Positions 16,276 through 26,613 of a DNA stretch of 64,000 bases are shown one piece after another. The stretch's first letter is position 1, and the number at the start of each line of letters is the position of its first letter. The notes beneath the pieces are model-generated. The model was not told the origin of the DNA and made no database searches. It was given only the letters and a program-made list of their open reading frames with translations. This DNA comes from TMED27 sp041397865. GTDB lineage: Bacteria > Pseudomonadota > Alphaproteobacteria > Micavibrionales > Micavibrionaceae. Location of the stretch: positions 1,481,055 through 1,545,054 of the forward strand of contig JAWKVT010000001.1 of the NCBI GenBank assembly GCA_041397865.1, in the 5' to 3' direction. Position numbers and translations under genes: made by a program.

Positions 16276-17394
16276 ATGGCACAGCCCCTTAGAATTTTGC
16301 TCCTCCGCCCCCTTTACCGTTTGGCCGAAGCCGACATGGTCTTCTGGCTTATGCCGCCCCTGATGATTCTGTTAACTGTCGGAACGCTGGCCCAGCGCTG
16401 GATGGGCCTGTGGCCGGCAATGGATATGTTTTTCGGCAGCTTTATTATATGGGCAGGGCCTATCCCGCTGCCCGGCGCCTATATTCTGCTTGGACTTTTA
16501 AGCCTCAACCTCACTTTTAAATTTCTGCTCAAAAGCGAATGGAAATGGAACCGGGCCGGAATTATCCTTTCCCATCTCGGAGCGCTGATTCTGTTAATCG
16601 GTGGCTTGCTCACCGCCATGACCGCACGCGAATCCTATATGCTCATCCCCGAAGGCAGCGAAACGCCCTATATCTACAGCTATACAAACCGCAGCCTCGT
16701 TCTTTTCGAAGGAAAAACAGCCATTCTCAACCTGCCCTTCAGCCGGATACAGCACGCTGATTTCCCGCCCCTGCCTTTTGAAATAAAACTCCGCCGCGCC
16801 TGCGAAAACTGTGAAATTCTCAAACGCGCCGAAACGCCCGAATATGATGAAACCGCGCCGTATCAATCCATGGCCGCTTTCATGGCGCTTAAAGACAAAC
16901 CGCTGGAACCTCAACCCGAAAGCAACCTCACAGGATTTGAGTTTGAAATCAGCGGCAGCAATGCCGACGGCATCTATATCGCTTTTGACGGCATGCCCAA
17001 ACCGCTTGAAATCACAGCAGAGGGCAAAAATTACACGCTCATTTTCGGCAAGTCCCAACACCGCCTGCCCTTTTCAATCAAGCTCGAAGATTTTGTCAAA
17101 GACAGCTATGGCGGCACCGACATGGCGCGAAATTACCGCTCCGATATCATTCTCAAAGACGGCGATCTGGAATGGCCCGCCCGCATAGAGATGAACAAAC
17201 CCCTGCGCTATAAGGGCTATACCTTCTTCCAGTCCTCTTTCGAACAGGGCCCGGACTTCGAAGCCACCATTCTGGCCGTTGTCGAAAACAAAGGACGCCT
17301 GATGCCTTATATCGGAACAGGGATCCTCACCCTCGGCCTGCTCATGCATCTTCTCGTAACCTTTTATAACCGCCCGAAAGGAGCAAAAAGCTGA
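16276..17394 (+). CDS. ResB-like cytochrome c biogenesis protein
   Basis: 372 aa from the ATG at 16276; longer in-frame readings cross the ffs gene. It has three N-terminal membrane segments, a periplasmic domain (about residues 120-335) and a last membrane helix near 340-360. The blocks PSDIILKDG-like (YRSDIILKDG), MNKPLRYKGYTFFQSSF and the ending helix are typical of ResB/Ccs1. With CcsA it forms the System II heme exporter and cytochrome c synthetase. It has a 1-nt overlap with the next gene, so it is translationally coupled. Confidence 0.88.
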   Translation: MAQPLRILLLRPLYRLAEADMVFWLMPPLMILLTVGTLAQRWMGLWPAMDMFFGSFIIWAGPIPLPGAYILLGLLSLNLTFKFLLKSEWKWNRAGIILSHLGALILLIGGLLTAMTARESYMLIPEGSETPYIYSYTNRSLVLFEGKTAILNLPFSRIQHADFPPLPFEIKLRRACENCEILKRAETPEYDETAPYQSMAAFMALKDKPLEPQPESNLTGFEFEISGSNADGIYIAFDGMPKPLEITAEGKNYTLIFGKSQHRLPFSIKLEDFVKDSYGGTDMARNYRSDIILKDGDLEWPARIEMNKPLRYKGYTFFQSSFEQGPDFEATILAVVENKGRLMPYIGTGILTLGLLMHLLVTFYNRPKGAKS

Positions 17395-19250
17395 TGAGAC
17401 TCTTAGCCGTTTTGCTGACGCTGTTGATGTGTTTTTCCGGCCTGGCGCGTGCAGAAGAAACACTGGATATGAGCGCATTTAAAAATATTCCGCTCCAGCA
17501 TCAGGGCCGCCTGAAACCCCTCGACAGTTTTGCAAAACTAACCCTTAAGCAGCTTTCCGGACAAACCTCCCTTAAAGATCTGTCCGCCACCAACTGGCTG
17601 GCCCTGAACCTTTTCGACCCACAGAGCGCAGCGCAAATCCCCGTCTTTAAAATTTCCAACGACACGCTGAAAAAAAAGATCGGCCTCCCCGATAACAAAA
17701 CTCTGCTGAGCTTTAACGAGCTAAAACCTGCGCTCGACAAAACCCGTGAAGATCTCTCCGCGCTGCTCGCAAAAGACGAAAAAAACCTGGACCCGAATGA
17801 GCGCGAATTGCTGCGCCTGCACGAAAATGCCGCAACACTGACAATGCTCATGCGCAGCTTTTCCGCGCTTTTACCGCTCAATATAGAGCTGCCGCAACGC
17901 TACCAAAAGCAGATCGAGGGCCAGTTCACCTTTACCGAACTTTCTAAGATAGAGCAGCAATTACAGGAAGAATTAAACACGATCATTGCAACAAAAGGCC
18001 GGGACCCTGCCGCCTACTCTCCCGAAGAGCTAAGCATCGCCAAAACGGCCTTCCACATACAAATGCTGCGCGCCGGCGGCGAAAACAACAACCTGCTGCG
18101 CGTTATTCCTTCAACATGGAAGGACGCAAAGGAGCCGTGGCTCTCCCCTTGGGAGGTTCTGCTCGGCGGAGAAGGCTCCCCGGCTTCGGCCTTCCTTCTC
18201 TCGCAATGGGCCGATCTGGCCAAAGCCTACCGCGACGCAGACGCGCAAAGCTGGCGCATTATCACGGCGGAAATATTGGACGAAACCCAAATCCAGAGCC
18301 AACACCCCCTCAACACAAAAAAATTTGAACTGGAGCGCATTTACACAAATACCGCCCCCTATCTCTGGATATTAGCGTTCTATGGTCTGGGATTTCTTAC
18401 TGCGGCGCTAAGCATTTTTAAACCTGATATCATAAGTAATAAAATTCCCGCCTTTCTAGCTCTTTCCGGTATAATGCTGCACACTGTAACGCTCGGCGCG
18501 CGCATATACATTCTCGCCCGCCCGCCCGTCGGAACGCTCTATGAGTCGGTCCTGTTCGTATCACTTATCTGCGTATCCGCCGCCGCAATAACCGCGATAC
18601 ACCGTAAAAACGCCATCTTGCTGCTCGCCGGTTTGGCCGCTGGTACAGGCTTATTACTCACCGCACCGGCTCTCGCACCCGAAGCAGACAGTCTCGAGGT
18701 TCTGGCTGCCGTTCTCAACACAAATTTCTGGCTGACCGTCCATGTCCTGTGCATCACGGCGGGATACGGCGCATGCATACTGGGCGCAGGGCTGGCCCAT
18801 GCGGCTCTGTTTATCCGCGGATTCAAAAACACTCCCGTTCTATGGCTAAAATTGCAACAAAACATTTACCACCTGTCCCTGATCGCTTTGCTGCTATCCG
18901 CAGCAGGCACGGCCTTAGGCGGTATATGGGCCGATCAGTCCTGGGGCCGCTTCTGGGGCTGGGACCCGAAAGAAAACGGTGCGCTGCTCATTGTTCTATG
19001 GCTTCTGTGGACACAACATGGCCGCGCAGCAAACAAAATCAAACCCGCAACATTTACCGCCCTGATCGCCGCATTAAATATAATTGTCGCCCTGTCATGG
19101 TTCGGCGTAAATCTGCTCAGCGTCGGACTGCACTCGTACGGCTTTACAGCAGGGCTGGCCGGAGGGCTGTTCGCCTTTTGCGCCGCAGAGCTAATCCTTA
19201 TAACAACGCTCTACCTCGCAGCAAAAAAGAAAGAACTAAGCCGTGCATAA
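17394..19250 (+). CDS. CcsA/ResC cytochrome c biogenesis protein with N-terminal periplasmic extension
   Basis: 618 aa. A signal peptide (about 1-20) is followed by a soluble domain to about residue 310 that begins NIPLQHQGRLKPLDSFAK. Eight or more membrane segments then include the heme-handling signature WGRFWGWDPKENGALL, HTVTLGAR and VGLHSYGF with conserved His. The extended N-terminus is typical of CcsA proteins of several non-alpha groups. It works with ResB to attach heme to apocytochrome c. It overlaps both neighbours. Confidence 0.9.
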   Translation: MRLLAVLLTLLMCFSGLARAEETLDMSAFKNIPLQHQGRLKPLDSFAKLTLKQLSGQTSLKDLSATNWLALNLFDPQSAAQIPVFKISNDTLKKKIGLPDNKTLLSFNELKPALDKTREDLSALLAKDEKNLDPNERELLRLHENAATLTMLMRSFSALLPLNIELPQRYQKQIEGQFTFTELSKIEQQLQEELNTIIATKGRDPAAYSPEELSIAKTAFHIQMLRAGGENNNLLRVIPSTWKDAKEPWLSPWEVLLGGEGSPASAFLLSQWADLAKAYRDADAQSWRIITAEILDETQIQSQHPLNTKKFELERIYTNTAPYLWILAFYGLGFLTAALSIFKPDIISNKIPAFLALSGIMLHTVTLGARIYILARPPVGTLYESVLFVSLICVSAAAITAIHRKNAILLLAGLAAGTGLLLTAPALAPEADSLEVLAAVLNTNFWLTVHVLCITAGYGACILGAGLAHAALFIRGFKNTPVLWLKLQQNIYHLSLIALLLSAAGTALGGIWADQSWGRFWGWDPKENGALLIVLWLLWTQHGRAANKIKPATFTALIAALNIIVALSWFGVNLLSVGLHSYGFTAGLAGGLFAFCAAELILITTLYLAAKKKELSRA

Positions 19251-19833
19251 ATCCCCACTCGTCAATTTTGTTCTTCTGGCTTGCATAGCCGCAGCGGCGT
19301 ATTTCTTCACCCTCTATCTGGATACCCGCACCCCACCCATAGATATAATCATCCAGCCCGAAGCGCCCATTGAAGATATAGAAAAAGGACAAGAAGCCCC
19401 GAACTTTACATTCACCGACACTAACGGAAAAACACACGCCCTGCGCGATTTCAAAGGCAAAATTATCATTCTCAATTTCTGGGCCTCATGGTGCCCGCCC
19501 TGCATAAAAGAATTCCCCCACTTCATAACCGCAGCAAAAGAATTCGAAAATGATGTCGTTTTTATCGGCATTTCATCGGATTTAAATACAGAAAGCATGA
19601 ACAAATTTCTGGACAGGCTGGGCGCGGATATCAAAAAACAGAATATTTTAATTGCCCTTGATGAAGATCAAAATATTACCAAAAACCTGTTCCAGACTTA
19701 CCGCCTGCCTGAAACGGTCCTGATCGACGTAAATCAGCACATGCACACAAAAATCATCGGCGCGGACTGGGACTACGCCGCGCTACAAAAACAAATCAGA
19801 ACCCTGCAAAAATCTCGAGATAAAACCCCGTAA
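19243..19833 (+). CDS. ResA/TlpA-like membrane-anchored thiol-disulfide oxidoreductase
   Basis: 196 aa. One N-terminal membrane anchor (about 7-25) precedes a thioredoxin fold with NFWASWCPPCIKEF as active site and the cis-Pro loop in YRLPETVLID. It is periplasmic and probably reduces apocytochrome c cysteines for the preceding ResB-CcsA pair. The GTG start overlaps the ccsA end by 8 nt, so the three genes form one operon. The helper role is inferred from this order. Confidence 0.88.
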   Translation: MHKSPLVNFVLLACIAAAAYFFTLYLDTRTPPIDIIIQPEAPIEDIEKGQEAPNFTFTDTNGKTHALRDFKGKIIILNFWASWCPPCIKEFPHFITAAKEFENDVVFIGISSDLNTESMNKFLDRLGADIKKQNILIALDEDQNITKNLFQTYRLPETVLIDVNQHMHTKIIGADWDYAALQKQIRTLQKSRDKTP

Positions 19834-19946
19834 ATGATATGAATTCCGCCCCTGTCGGGCCTTATTAAAAATGACCCTTGATTTCCCCGGATTTATGTAT
19901 CATACGTAAGCTTATTTTCGACAAAACAACCAACTAACAGATAAAA

Positions 19947-22900
19947 ATGGCAACCATGTCTAACGCGCTTATTGAAAACGCTCTCAAAACCCTCCCCGGC
20001 GACGTACCTAAAGATCAGGCTGATCTGCTCGAAGAACTCGCCCAGAATATGACCGGAGAAGACCGGGATCACTTCGACCCCGCCCTTCTGGCAAAAATCA
20101 CAAAAACCCACTGGGACCTCGCGCAAAAAAGGGACAGCGGTGAGCCCAAGCTCAAAATTTACAGCGTCACAGCCTCCGATACGGGCCTGCGCAAAACAAT
20201 TATCGACGTCGTCAGCGACGATTTGGCTTTCCTCGTCGACTCCGTCGTTGCTGAGGTCAATAAAAACAACCTGCTGATCGACCTCTTATTGCACCCGATT
20301 TTATACGCGCAATATGACACCAAAGGTCATTTGCAGGAAACATCAACACAAGCCAAAGACGGCTTCATCCGCCAGTCCCACATCCATCTGCAAATTAAGG
20401 GCACACCGCCCGAAGACGTGCTTAAAGATCTGGAAAAAGGGCTTTACACTGCATTGGAAGATGTCAACATCGCCAATAAAGACTGGCCCGAAATGCTAAA
20501 CCAGTTAAAACAGGCCCGCCGCGACCTTGAAAACGCAAAAACCGGTCGCCCGTTAAAAGAGGTCAAACAATATTGCGCCTTTCTCGATTACCTCTACGAC
20601 AACAATTTCACCCTGCTGGGCTACCGCGAATATGAATTCATCGGGAAAGGCGAAACCTTAAAAAGCCGCACCGTTAAGAACTCCGGTCTCGGCTTGCTGC
20701 ATAAAGACGTTCGCCCTGCCTATATCAACGATCACGACGAAGGGCTGCCGCGCAATTTACAGGAAATGCGCTTCAATCTGCCACCACTTTCAATCTCGAA
20801 AACAAACCGCATGGCCACCGTCCACCGCCGCGTTCCGATGGACGCTGTGGCAATCAAAACCTACGATGCCGACGGCAACGTCAAAGGCGAAAAACTCTTT
20901 ATCGGTCTGTTCACCTCCGTAACTTATTCCCGAAGCGTCAGCGACGTCCCCTATCTAAGGGAAAAAGTCGAAGAAGTTCTGGAGATGTCGAAATTTCTCT
21001 CCGGATCGCATGACCGCAAGGCTCTGCGCCACATTCTGGAAAAATATCCGCGCGACGAGCTGTTCCAGATCACTCCCAAACAACTGCTGAAAATCGCAGT
21101 GAATATATTAAAATTGCAGGAACGCCAACACATTGCGCTGTTCATGCGCAAAGACCCGTTCCGCCGCTACGTCTCCTGCCTCGTCTATATCCCACGCGAC
21201 CGTTTCGGCACCGAACTGCGCAAAAAAATGTGCGGCATTCTGGAAGCCGAGCTGAAAGGCGTATGCGAAACATTCTATACCTCTTTGGATGACTCCGTAT
21301 TCGCGCGCGTTATGTTCATCATCAACATCCGCCAGAAAGACGAACCCGATCTGGACACAAAACGCATCGAAAAGCTGCTGCAGGAAGCAGGGCAAACCTG
21401 GCAGGAACTGCTCTCGCAAGCTCTAAGCGACGCCTATGAAGACGAAGCCCGCATGACGGAACTGGTCGGAAAATACGATCACGCTTTCCCTGTTGGTTAT
21501 ACAGCGCGTTACCGCGCCCGGCAAGCCGTATTCGACCTTGAAAAAATCGAACAGGCTTTAGAAGAGGAAAAACTCGGTCTCGACCTCTACCGCCCCGAAA
21601 ACGTTGAACCGCACCAACTCCGCTTCAAGGTTTACAATCCCGGTCGGCCACTCAACCTTTCCGACGTTATGCCGATTTTGGCGAATTTAGGACTGCGCGC
21701 AATCTCCGAGCTTCCTTTCGAAATCAAGCCCCACGGTGCCTCACAATCCGTATGGATCCACGATTTTCTGCTGGAAGCACAGGAAATGAAGGACATGCTG
21801 CCCATTGATGAGGTAAAAGAAAACTTTGAACGCGGTTTCTCCAAAATCTGGTGCGACAAAATGGAGAATGACGGCCTCAACCGCCTGATTCTATCCGCAA
21901 ACCTGAACTGGCGGGAAGTCACCATCCTGCGCAGCTATGTACGCTATATGAAGCAAATCTGCTCACCCTTCAGCCGCGCCTATACGGAAAACGCCCTCAC
22001 CTGTCACCCGAAAATCAGCCGGATGATCGTCGATCTGTTCAAAAACCTGCTCGACCCCGCCCTTGAAAAAAAGAGCGAAAAACTGGCCACAGACAGCGCA
22101 AAAGAAATCGACAAAGCTCTTGAAAAAGTCGAATCTCTGGACCAGGATCGCATCCTGCGAACCATAACAAAGTTGGTCGAAGCCACACTGCGCACAAACT
22201 ATTTTCAAACGCAGGAAGACGGCAGCCCCAAGGTCCATCTCTCCATCAAGCTTGACAGCACGAACGTGCCGGATATGCCGCAACCGCGCCCCTACCGCGA
22301 AATTTTCGTCTATTCTCCCAAAGTCGAGGCCATCCACCTGCGCGGCGACAAAATCGCACGCGGCGGCCTGCGCTGGTCGGACCGCCACGAGGATTTCCGC
22401 ACCGAAGTTCTCGGCCTTATGAAAGCACAAATGGTCAAAAACGCAGTCATCGTACCTATGGGATCGAAAGGCGGCTTTGTCGTCAAAACCCCAACAAACA
22501 GCCGCGAACAATTCATGGCCGAAGGCATAGAATGCTATAAAACCTTTATCCGCGGCCTGCTCGACATCACCGATAACCGCAAAGGCACGAAAGTCGTTCC
22601 ACCTAAAAACGTTGTCCGCCGCGACGACGACGACCCGTATCTGGTCGTTGCTGCCGACAAAGGCACAGCCAGCTTCTCCGATATCGCAAACGGCATTGCC
22701 CGCGAATACGGTTTCTGGCTTGACGATGCCTTTGCCTCCGGCGGCTCCGCCGGATATGACCACAAAAAAATGGGTATCACCGCGCGCGGCGCTTGGGAAT
22801 CGGTCAAGCTGCATTTCCGCCAGCTCAACCACGACACGCAAACCCAACCCTTCGACGTTGTCGGTGTCGGCGATATGGGCGGCGACGTTTTCGGCAACGG

Positions 22901-24755
22901 TATGCTGCTATCCAAGCATATCCGGCTGATCGGTGCTTTTAACCACCTCCACATCTTCTGCGACCCCGACCCTGACCCGGCAACCTCATGGCAAGAGCGC
23001 AAACGCCTGTTTGACGGCGTAAAAGGCTGGGCCGATTACGACCAAAGCAAACTCTCCAAAGGCGGACGAATTTTCGAACGCTCGGAAAAAACCCTGACCC
23101 TCACACCCGAGATCCGCGAACGCTTCGATCTGGACAAAGACAAAGTCTCACCAGGTGAATTGATGCGTGCCATGCTCAAGGCCCGCACAGACCTCTTATG
23201 GTTCGGCGGTATCGGCACATACATCAAAGCAAGCAACGAAACCCACACCGACGCAGGCGACAAGGCCAACGATTCTATCCGAATCGACGCACCGGAGCTG
23301 CGCGCCAAAGTCATTGGCGAGGGCGCAAATCTCGGCGTAACCCAGCTGGGCCGTATAGAGTTTTCGGAAAAAGGCGGCAAAATCAACACCGACTTCATCG
23401 ACAATTCCGGCGGCGTCAACTCTTCCGACCTTGAGGTCAACATAAAAATCCTCATGAGCGATGTCATGAACGGCAAAGACCATGACATGGATATAGGCGC
23501 ACGTAACAAACTTCTCGAAAAAATGACCGATGACGTAGCCCGTCTCGTTCTGCGCAACAACTACCAACAGGCCCAAGCCATCAGCCTGACGGAGTTGCAA
23601 GCCAAAGAAAATCTCCAGATTCATGACAGCTTTATAAAAGACCTTGAACGCGAAAAAGGGTTAAGCCGAAAAATAGAAGGCCTTCCCGATGAAGAAAAAA
23701 TCGAAACGCGCCTGCGCATCGGCAAAGGGTTAACGCGCCCCGAACTCGCGGTTCTTGTCTCCTATGCAAAAATCACGTTCACGCAAGATCTTCTGGCTTC
23801 GGACATCCCCGAAAGCCCGGATATGGAAGACTGGATACTGAATTACTTCCCCGCCGACCTTCAGAAAAAATACGTGAAGGAAATCAAGCGCCACCGCTTG
23901 GCCCGCGAAATCGTCGCCACCTCAATGGCCAACTCGCTCGTCAACCGTATGGGACCAACCTTCATTAAAGCCAAAATGAACAAAACCGGCGCCAGCGCCG
24001 CGGCAATCGCCAAAGCCTACATTGTTGTACGCGACGCCTACAATCTGCGCGCACTTTGGGACCAAATCGAAGCCCTCGATAACAAAGTCCCCGCCGAAGT
24101 ACAGCTTAAGGCCATGCGCGAAATCACGTTTTTATGCGAACATGCCACCACATGGTTCCTTACACGCCTCGGGCAGGATCTGGATATTGGCCGGGAGATC
24201 GAAAATTTTGGCAAAAACATTGCCAAACTCAACGAAAACCTGCCCAAACTGCTGACCGAGGACCTCAAAAACGGCGTCGACATGCGCACAGCCGCCACAG
24301 AGCGTGACGGCCTGCCGAAAAAACTGGCCGCACAAATCGCATCCATGCCTGTCCTGTCCTCCGCCTGCGACATCATCCGGATTGCCTTGGAACAAAAAAC
24401 CGATCTGCTGGATACGGCCCGTACTTATTTTGAAGTCGGCGAAGCCTTTCATATAGACTGGCTCCGGCAAAAGGCCCGCTTCCTCAACGCCGATGACCAT
24501 TGGCAGGCCGAAGCCGTAAACGGCCTTGTTGACCAGTTCTATAACTGTCAAGCCGCAATCACCACACGCATTATGATTGACACCGGCGGCAAAGCAGCAA
24601 AAAACACAACACTTGCAACAACATGGATGGACAAAAATGCCGCCCAGGTTGCACAGGTCACACCGCTTTTTGCCGATCTGAAGCGTGCAGGCACAATCGA
24701 ATTGCCCATGTTGATTATCGCCGATCAGCGGTTGCGGAACCTAGCCGGGAGTTAA
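19947..24755 (+). CDS. NAD-specific glutamate dehydrogenase, large (GDH-180) type
   Basis: 1602 aa, the normal length of this class. The N-terminal 700 residues hold the ACT-like regulatory part, and the catalytic core follows: ARGGLRWSDRHEDFRTEVLG, MVKNAVIVPMGSKGGFVVK (catalytic Lys), DVVGVGDMGGDVFGNGML for NAD binding, and the HLHIFCDPDP block. It oxidises glutamate to 2-oxoglutarate and ammonia, mostly for amino-acid catabolism, which fits the PutA encoded further along. It is a single gene with its own upstream gap (19834-19946) and no clear partner. Confidence 0.95.
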   Translation: MATMSNALIENALKTLPGDVPKDQADLLEELAQNMTGEDRDHFDPALLAKITKTHWDLAQKRDSGEPKLKIYSVTASDTGLRKTIIDVVSDDLAFLVDSVVAEVNKNNLLIDLLLHPILYAQYDTKGHLQETSTQAKDGFIRQSHIHLQIKGTPPEDVLKDLEKGLYTALEDVNIANKDWPEMLNQLKQARRDLENAKTGRPLKEVKQYCAFLDYLYDNNFTLLGYREYEFIGKGETLKSRTVKNSGLGLLHKDVRPAYINDHDEGLPRNLQEMRFNLPPLSISKTNRMATVHRRVPMDAVAIKTYDADGNVKGEKLFIGLFTSVTYSRSVSDVPYLREKVEEVLEMSKFLSGSHDRKALRHILEKYPRDELFQITPKQLLKIAVNILKLQERQHIALFMRKDPFRRYVSCLVYIPRDRFGTELRKKMCGILEAELKGVCETFYTSLDDSVFARVMFIINIRQKDEPDLDTKRIEKLLQEAGQTWQELLSQALSDAYEDEARMTELVGKYDHAFPVGYTARYRARQAVFDLEKIEQALEEEKLGLDLYRPENVEPHQLRFKVYNPGRPLNLSDVMPILANLGLRAISELPFEIKPHGASQSVWIHDFLLEAQEMKDMLPIDEVKENFERGFSKIWCDKMENDGLNRLILSANLNWREVTILRSYVRYMKQICSPFSRAYTENALTCHPKISRMIVDLFKNLLDPALEKKSEKLATDSAKEIDKALEKVESLDQDRILRTITKLVEATLRTNYFQTQEDGSPKVHLSIKLDSTNVPDMPQPRPYREIFVYSPKVEAIHLRGDKIARGGLRWSDRHEDFRTEVLGLMKAQMVKNAVIVPMGSKGGFVVKTPTNSREQFMAEGIECYKTFIRGLLDITDNRKGTKVVPPKNVVRRDDDDPYLVVAADKGTASFSDIANGIAREYGFWLDDAFASGGSAGYDHKKMGITARGAWESVKLHFRQLNHDTQTQPFDVVGVGDMGGDVFGNGMLLSKHIRLIGAFNHLHIFCDPDPDPATSWQERKRLFDGVKGWADYDQSKLSKGGRIFERSEKTLTLTPEIRERFDLDKDKVSPGELMRAMLKARTDLLWFGGIGTYIKASNETHTDAGDKANDSIRIDAPELRAKVIGEGANLGVTQLGRIEFSEKGGKINTDFIDNSGGVNSSDLEVNIKILMSDVMNGKDHDMDIGARNKLLEKMTDDVARLVLRNNYQQAQAISLTELQAKENLQIHDSFIKDLEREKGLSRKIEGLPDEEKIETRLRIGKGLTRPELAVLVSYAKITFTQDLLASDIPESPDMEDWILNYFPADLQKKYVKEIKRHRLAREIVATSMANSLVNRMGPTFIKAKMNKTGASAAAIAKAYIVVRDAYNLRALWDQIEALDNKVPAEVQLKAMREITFLCEHATTWFLTRLGQDLDIGREIENFGKNIAKLNENLPKLLTEDLKNGVDMRTAATERDGLPKKLAAQIASMPVLSSACDIIRIALEQKTDLLDTARTYFEVGEAFHIDWLRQKARFLNADDHWQAEAVNGLVDQFYNCQAAITTRIMIDTGGKAAKNTTLATTWMDKNAAQVAQVTPLFADLKRAGTIELPMLIIADQRLRNLAGS

Positions 24756-24763
24756 TTGCTTCA

Positions 24764-25669
24764 TTAAAGCCCGCTAAGAAAAATTACGGCCAGAACAAGG
24801 AGCCCCAGATCCCGGTTCGACCTGAACACCTTCAGGCAACTGGCCGGGTCGTCGATATCCCAGCGCCCGATCTGCCAGAACAAATGCGCCGCAACCAGCG
24901 CAAGCCCCGGCAAGGCAAGCAGGTTCACGGAAGAAAGCGCAAACGCCAAAGCCAAGCACACAAGCATACCCGCATAAAACCCGCTCACCCATTTCTTGCT
25001 GTCTACGCCAAACTTTAAAGCCGTAGACTTCACACCGATCAAAGCATCGTCCTCTTTGTCCTGATGTGCATAAACCGTGTCATATCCAAGCGTCCAGAAA
25101 CACGCGCCGACATAAAGAAACAATGCCTGCATGCTTAAGCCGCCCATCACCGCGCTCCACCCCATCAACGCGCCAAAATTGAAAACAAGCCCCAAAACCG
25201 CCTGCGGCCAAAACGTAATGCGTTTCATAAACGGATAAATGGCAATAAGGGGCAGGCTCAAAAGCCCGAGCAAAATCGTCACCCCGTTCATCAAAATCAA
25301 AATGCAAAACCCGGTGCAAAGCAAAACGGCTAGGAAAACAATCGCCTGCACAACACTCACCGTCCCCGAAGCCAAAGGGCGCATACACGTACGCTCAACC
25401 TGCGCATCAAGCCGGCGGTCCCATAAATCGTTAATAACACAGCCCGCCGCACGCATGACAACAGCGCCAAGCGCAAAAAGAACAAAAAGAAAAAAAATTC
25501 TAAAACTCAGACCGCTAAGCTGTGAAGACGCCAGCATAAGCCCCCACCAGCCCGGCAAAAGCAACAGCCATACGCCAATCGGCCTGTCCAGCCGCGCCAG
25601 ATAGACATAAGGATGAAACCGCTGAGGAAGCTGTTCTATCCAATGCCGTTTCTGAAGATCCGTAAACAT
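24764..25669 (-). CDS. ubiA: 4-hydroxybenzoate polyprenyltransferase
   Basis: 301 aa with about eight membrane segments. The two Asp-rich prenyl-diphosphate motifs are present: INDLWDRRLD and YDTVYAHQDKEDD. It joins a polyprenyl chain to 4-hydroxybenzoate in ubiquinone synthesis at the inner membrane. The ATG at 25669 was chosen over an in-frame TTG 14 codons upstream. Its end converges on the glutamate dehydrogenase gene with an 8-nt gap. Confidence 0.92.
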   Translation of the reverse strand: MFTDLQKRHWIEQLPQRFHPYVYLARLDRPIGVWLLLLPGWWGLMLASSQLSGLSFRIFFLFVLFALGAVVMRAAGCVINDLWDRRLDAQVERTCMRPLASGTVSVVQAIVFLAVLLCTGFCILILMNGVTILLGLLSLPLIAIYPFMKRITFWPQAVLGLVFNFGALMGWSAVMGGLSMQALFLYVGACFWTLGYDTVYAHQDKEDDALIGVKSTALKFGVDSKKWVSGFYAGMLVCLALAFALSSVNLLALPGLALVAAHLFWQIGRWDIDDPASCLKVFRSNRDLGLLVLAVIFLSGL

Positions 25670-25753
25670 ACCTGCAATAATGCCCAAGCCGGGCGACACG
25701 CACAATCTCAAAAAACACTATAATCCAGACCCCGCTTATGCTTTAAAAACAGG

Positions 25754-26503
25754 ATGAAAGAAACTGGAATGAGAGAAATCCATAAAACCCCCCGGCTCTA
25801 TACCGATCAGGATATAAACGCCGCTGCGCACCCCATATTAAACCCCGCTCAGGCCCATTACCTGAAAACGGTCCTGCGCATGGAAGCCGGCAAGCAGGTA
25901 CGGATTTTTAACGGTCGCAGCGGCGAATGGGCAGCCAAAATCGAAACCCTCAGCAAAAAAACTGCAAGTCTTAAGCCCGAAGAACAACTCAAAACCCAGC
26001 CCTCTCCACCCCGCGCCCTGCATCTGCTTTTCGCTCCCATCAAAAAAAACCGCTTGGATTTTCTCATCGAAAAAGCCGTAGAGCTGGGAGCAACCGACCT
26101 CCACCCGATTATCACCGACCATACGCAGATACGAACATTAAAAATGCCGCGACTCGAAGCGCAAATCATCGAAACAGCCGAACAATGCGAACGCCTCGAC
26201 CTGCCGAAACTGCATGAAATATGCCCGCTTGATAAAAAAATCGCCGCATGGACTCCCGATATCGAAATTTACTGGGCTTCAGAAAGACTGCTAAACGCGC
26301 AAGCCCTTAAAGAAACCGCCGCGCCGCAGGCCTATCTCATCGGCCCCGAAGGCGGCTTCAGCGAAGCCGAAACCACCGCGCTCCTCCGCTGCGACATCAT
26401 CCGCGCCATCTCTCTGGGACAGGACATCCTGCGCGCCGAAACCGCAGCGTTTTACTGCCTGTCACATACAAAGCTATGCACCGAAGATGAAAATAAAAAA
26501 TAA
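25754..26503 (+). CDS. rsmE: 16S rRNA (uracil-1498 N3)-methyltransferase
   Basis: 249 aa. An N-terminal PUA-like domain (HYLKTVLRM, VRIFNGRSGEWAA) is followed by a SPOUT methyltransferase with the knot signatures LIGPEGGFSEAE and SLGQDILRAETAAFYCL. It methylates U1498 of the 16S rRNA. A second ATG five codons in (25769) is equally possible. It is divergent from ubiA. Confidence 0.93.
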   Translation: MKETGMREIHKTPRLYTDQDINAAAHPILNPAQAHYLKTVLRMEAGKQVRIFNGRSGEWAAKIETLSKKTASLKPEEQLKTQPSPPRALHLLFAPIKKNRLDFLIEKAVELGATDLHPIITDHTQIRTLKMPRLEAQIIETAEQCERLDLPKLHEICPLDKKIAAWTPDIEIYWASERLLNAQALKETAAPQAYLIGPEGGFSEAETTALLRCDIIRAISLGQDILRAETAAFYCLSHTKLCTEDENKK

Positions 26504-26613
26504 AATCAAGAATTACCTCTTGCACTTAAAAGAATATATTTTTATGTGTGAAGCTGGCTTTTTTTAAGGCATAGTATATAACGTTTAAACACAGCCACGA
26601 AAATATAAAAACC

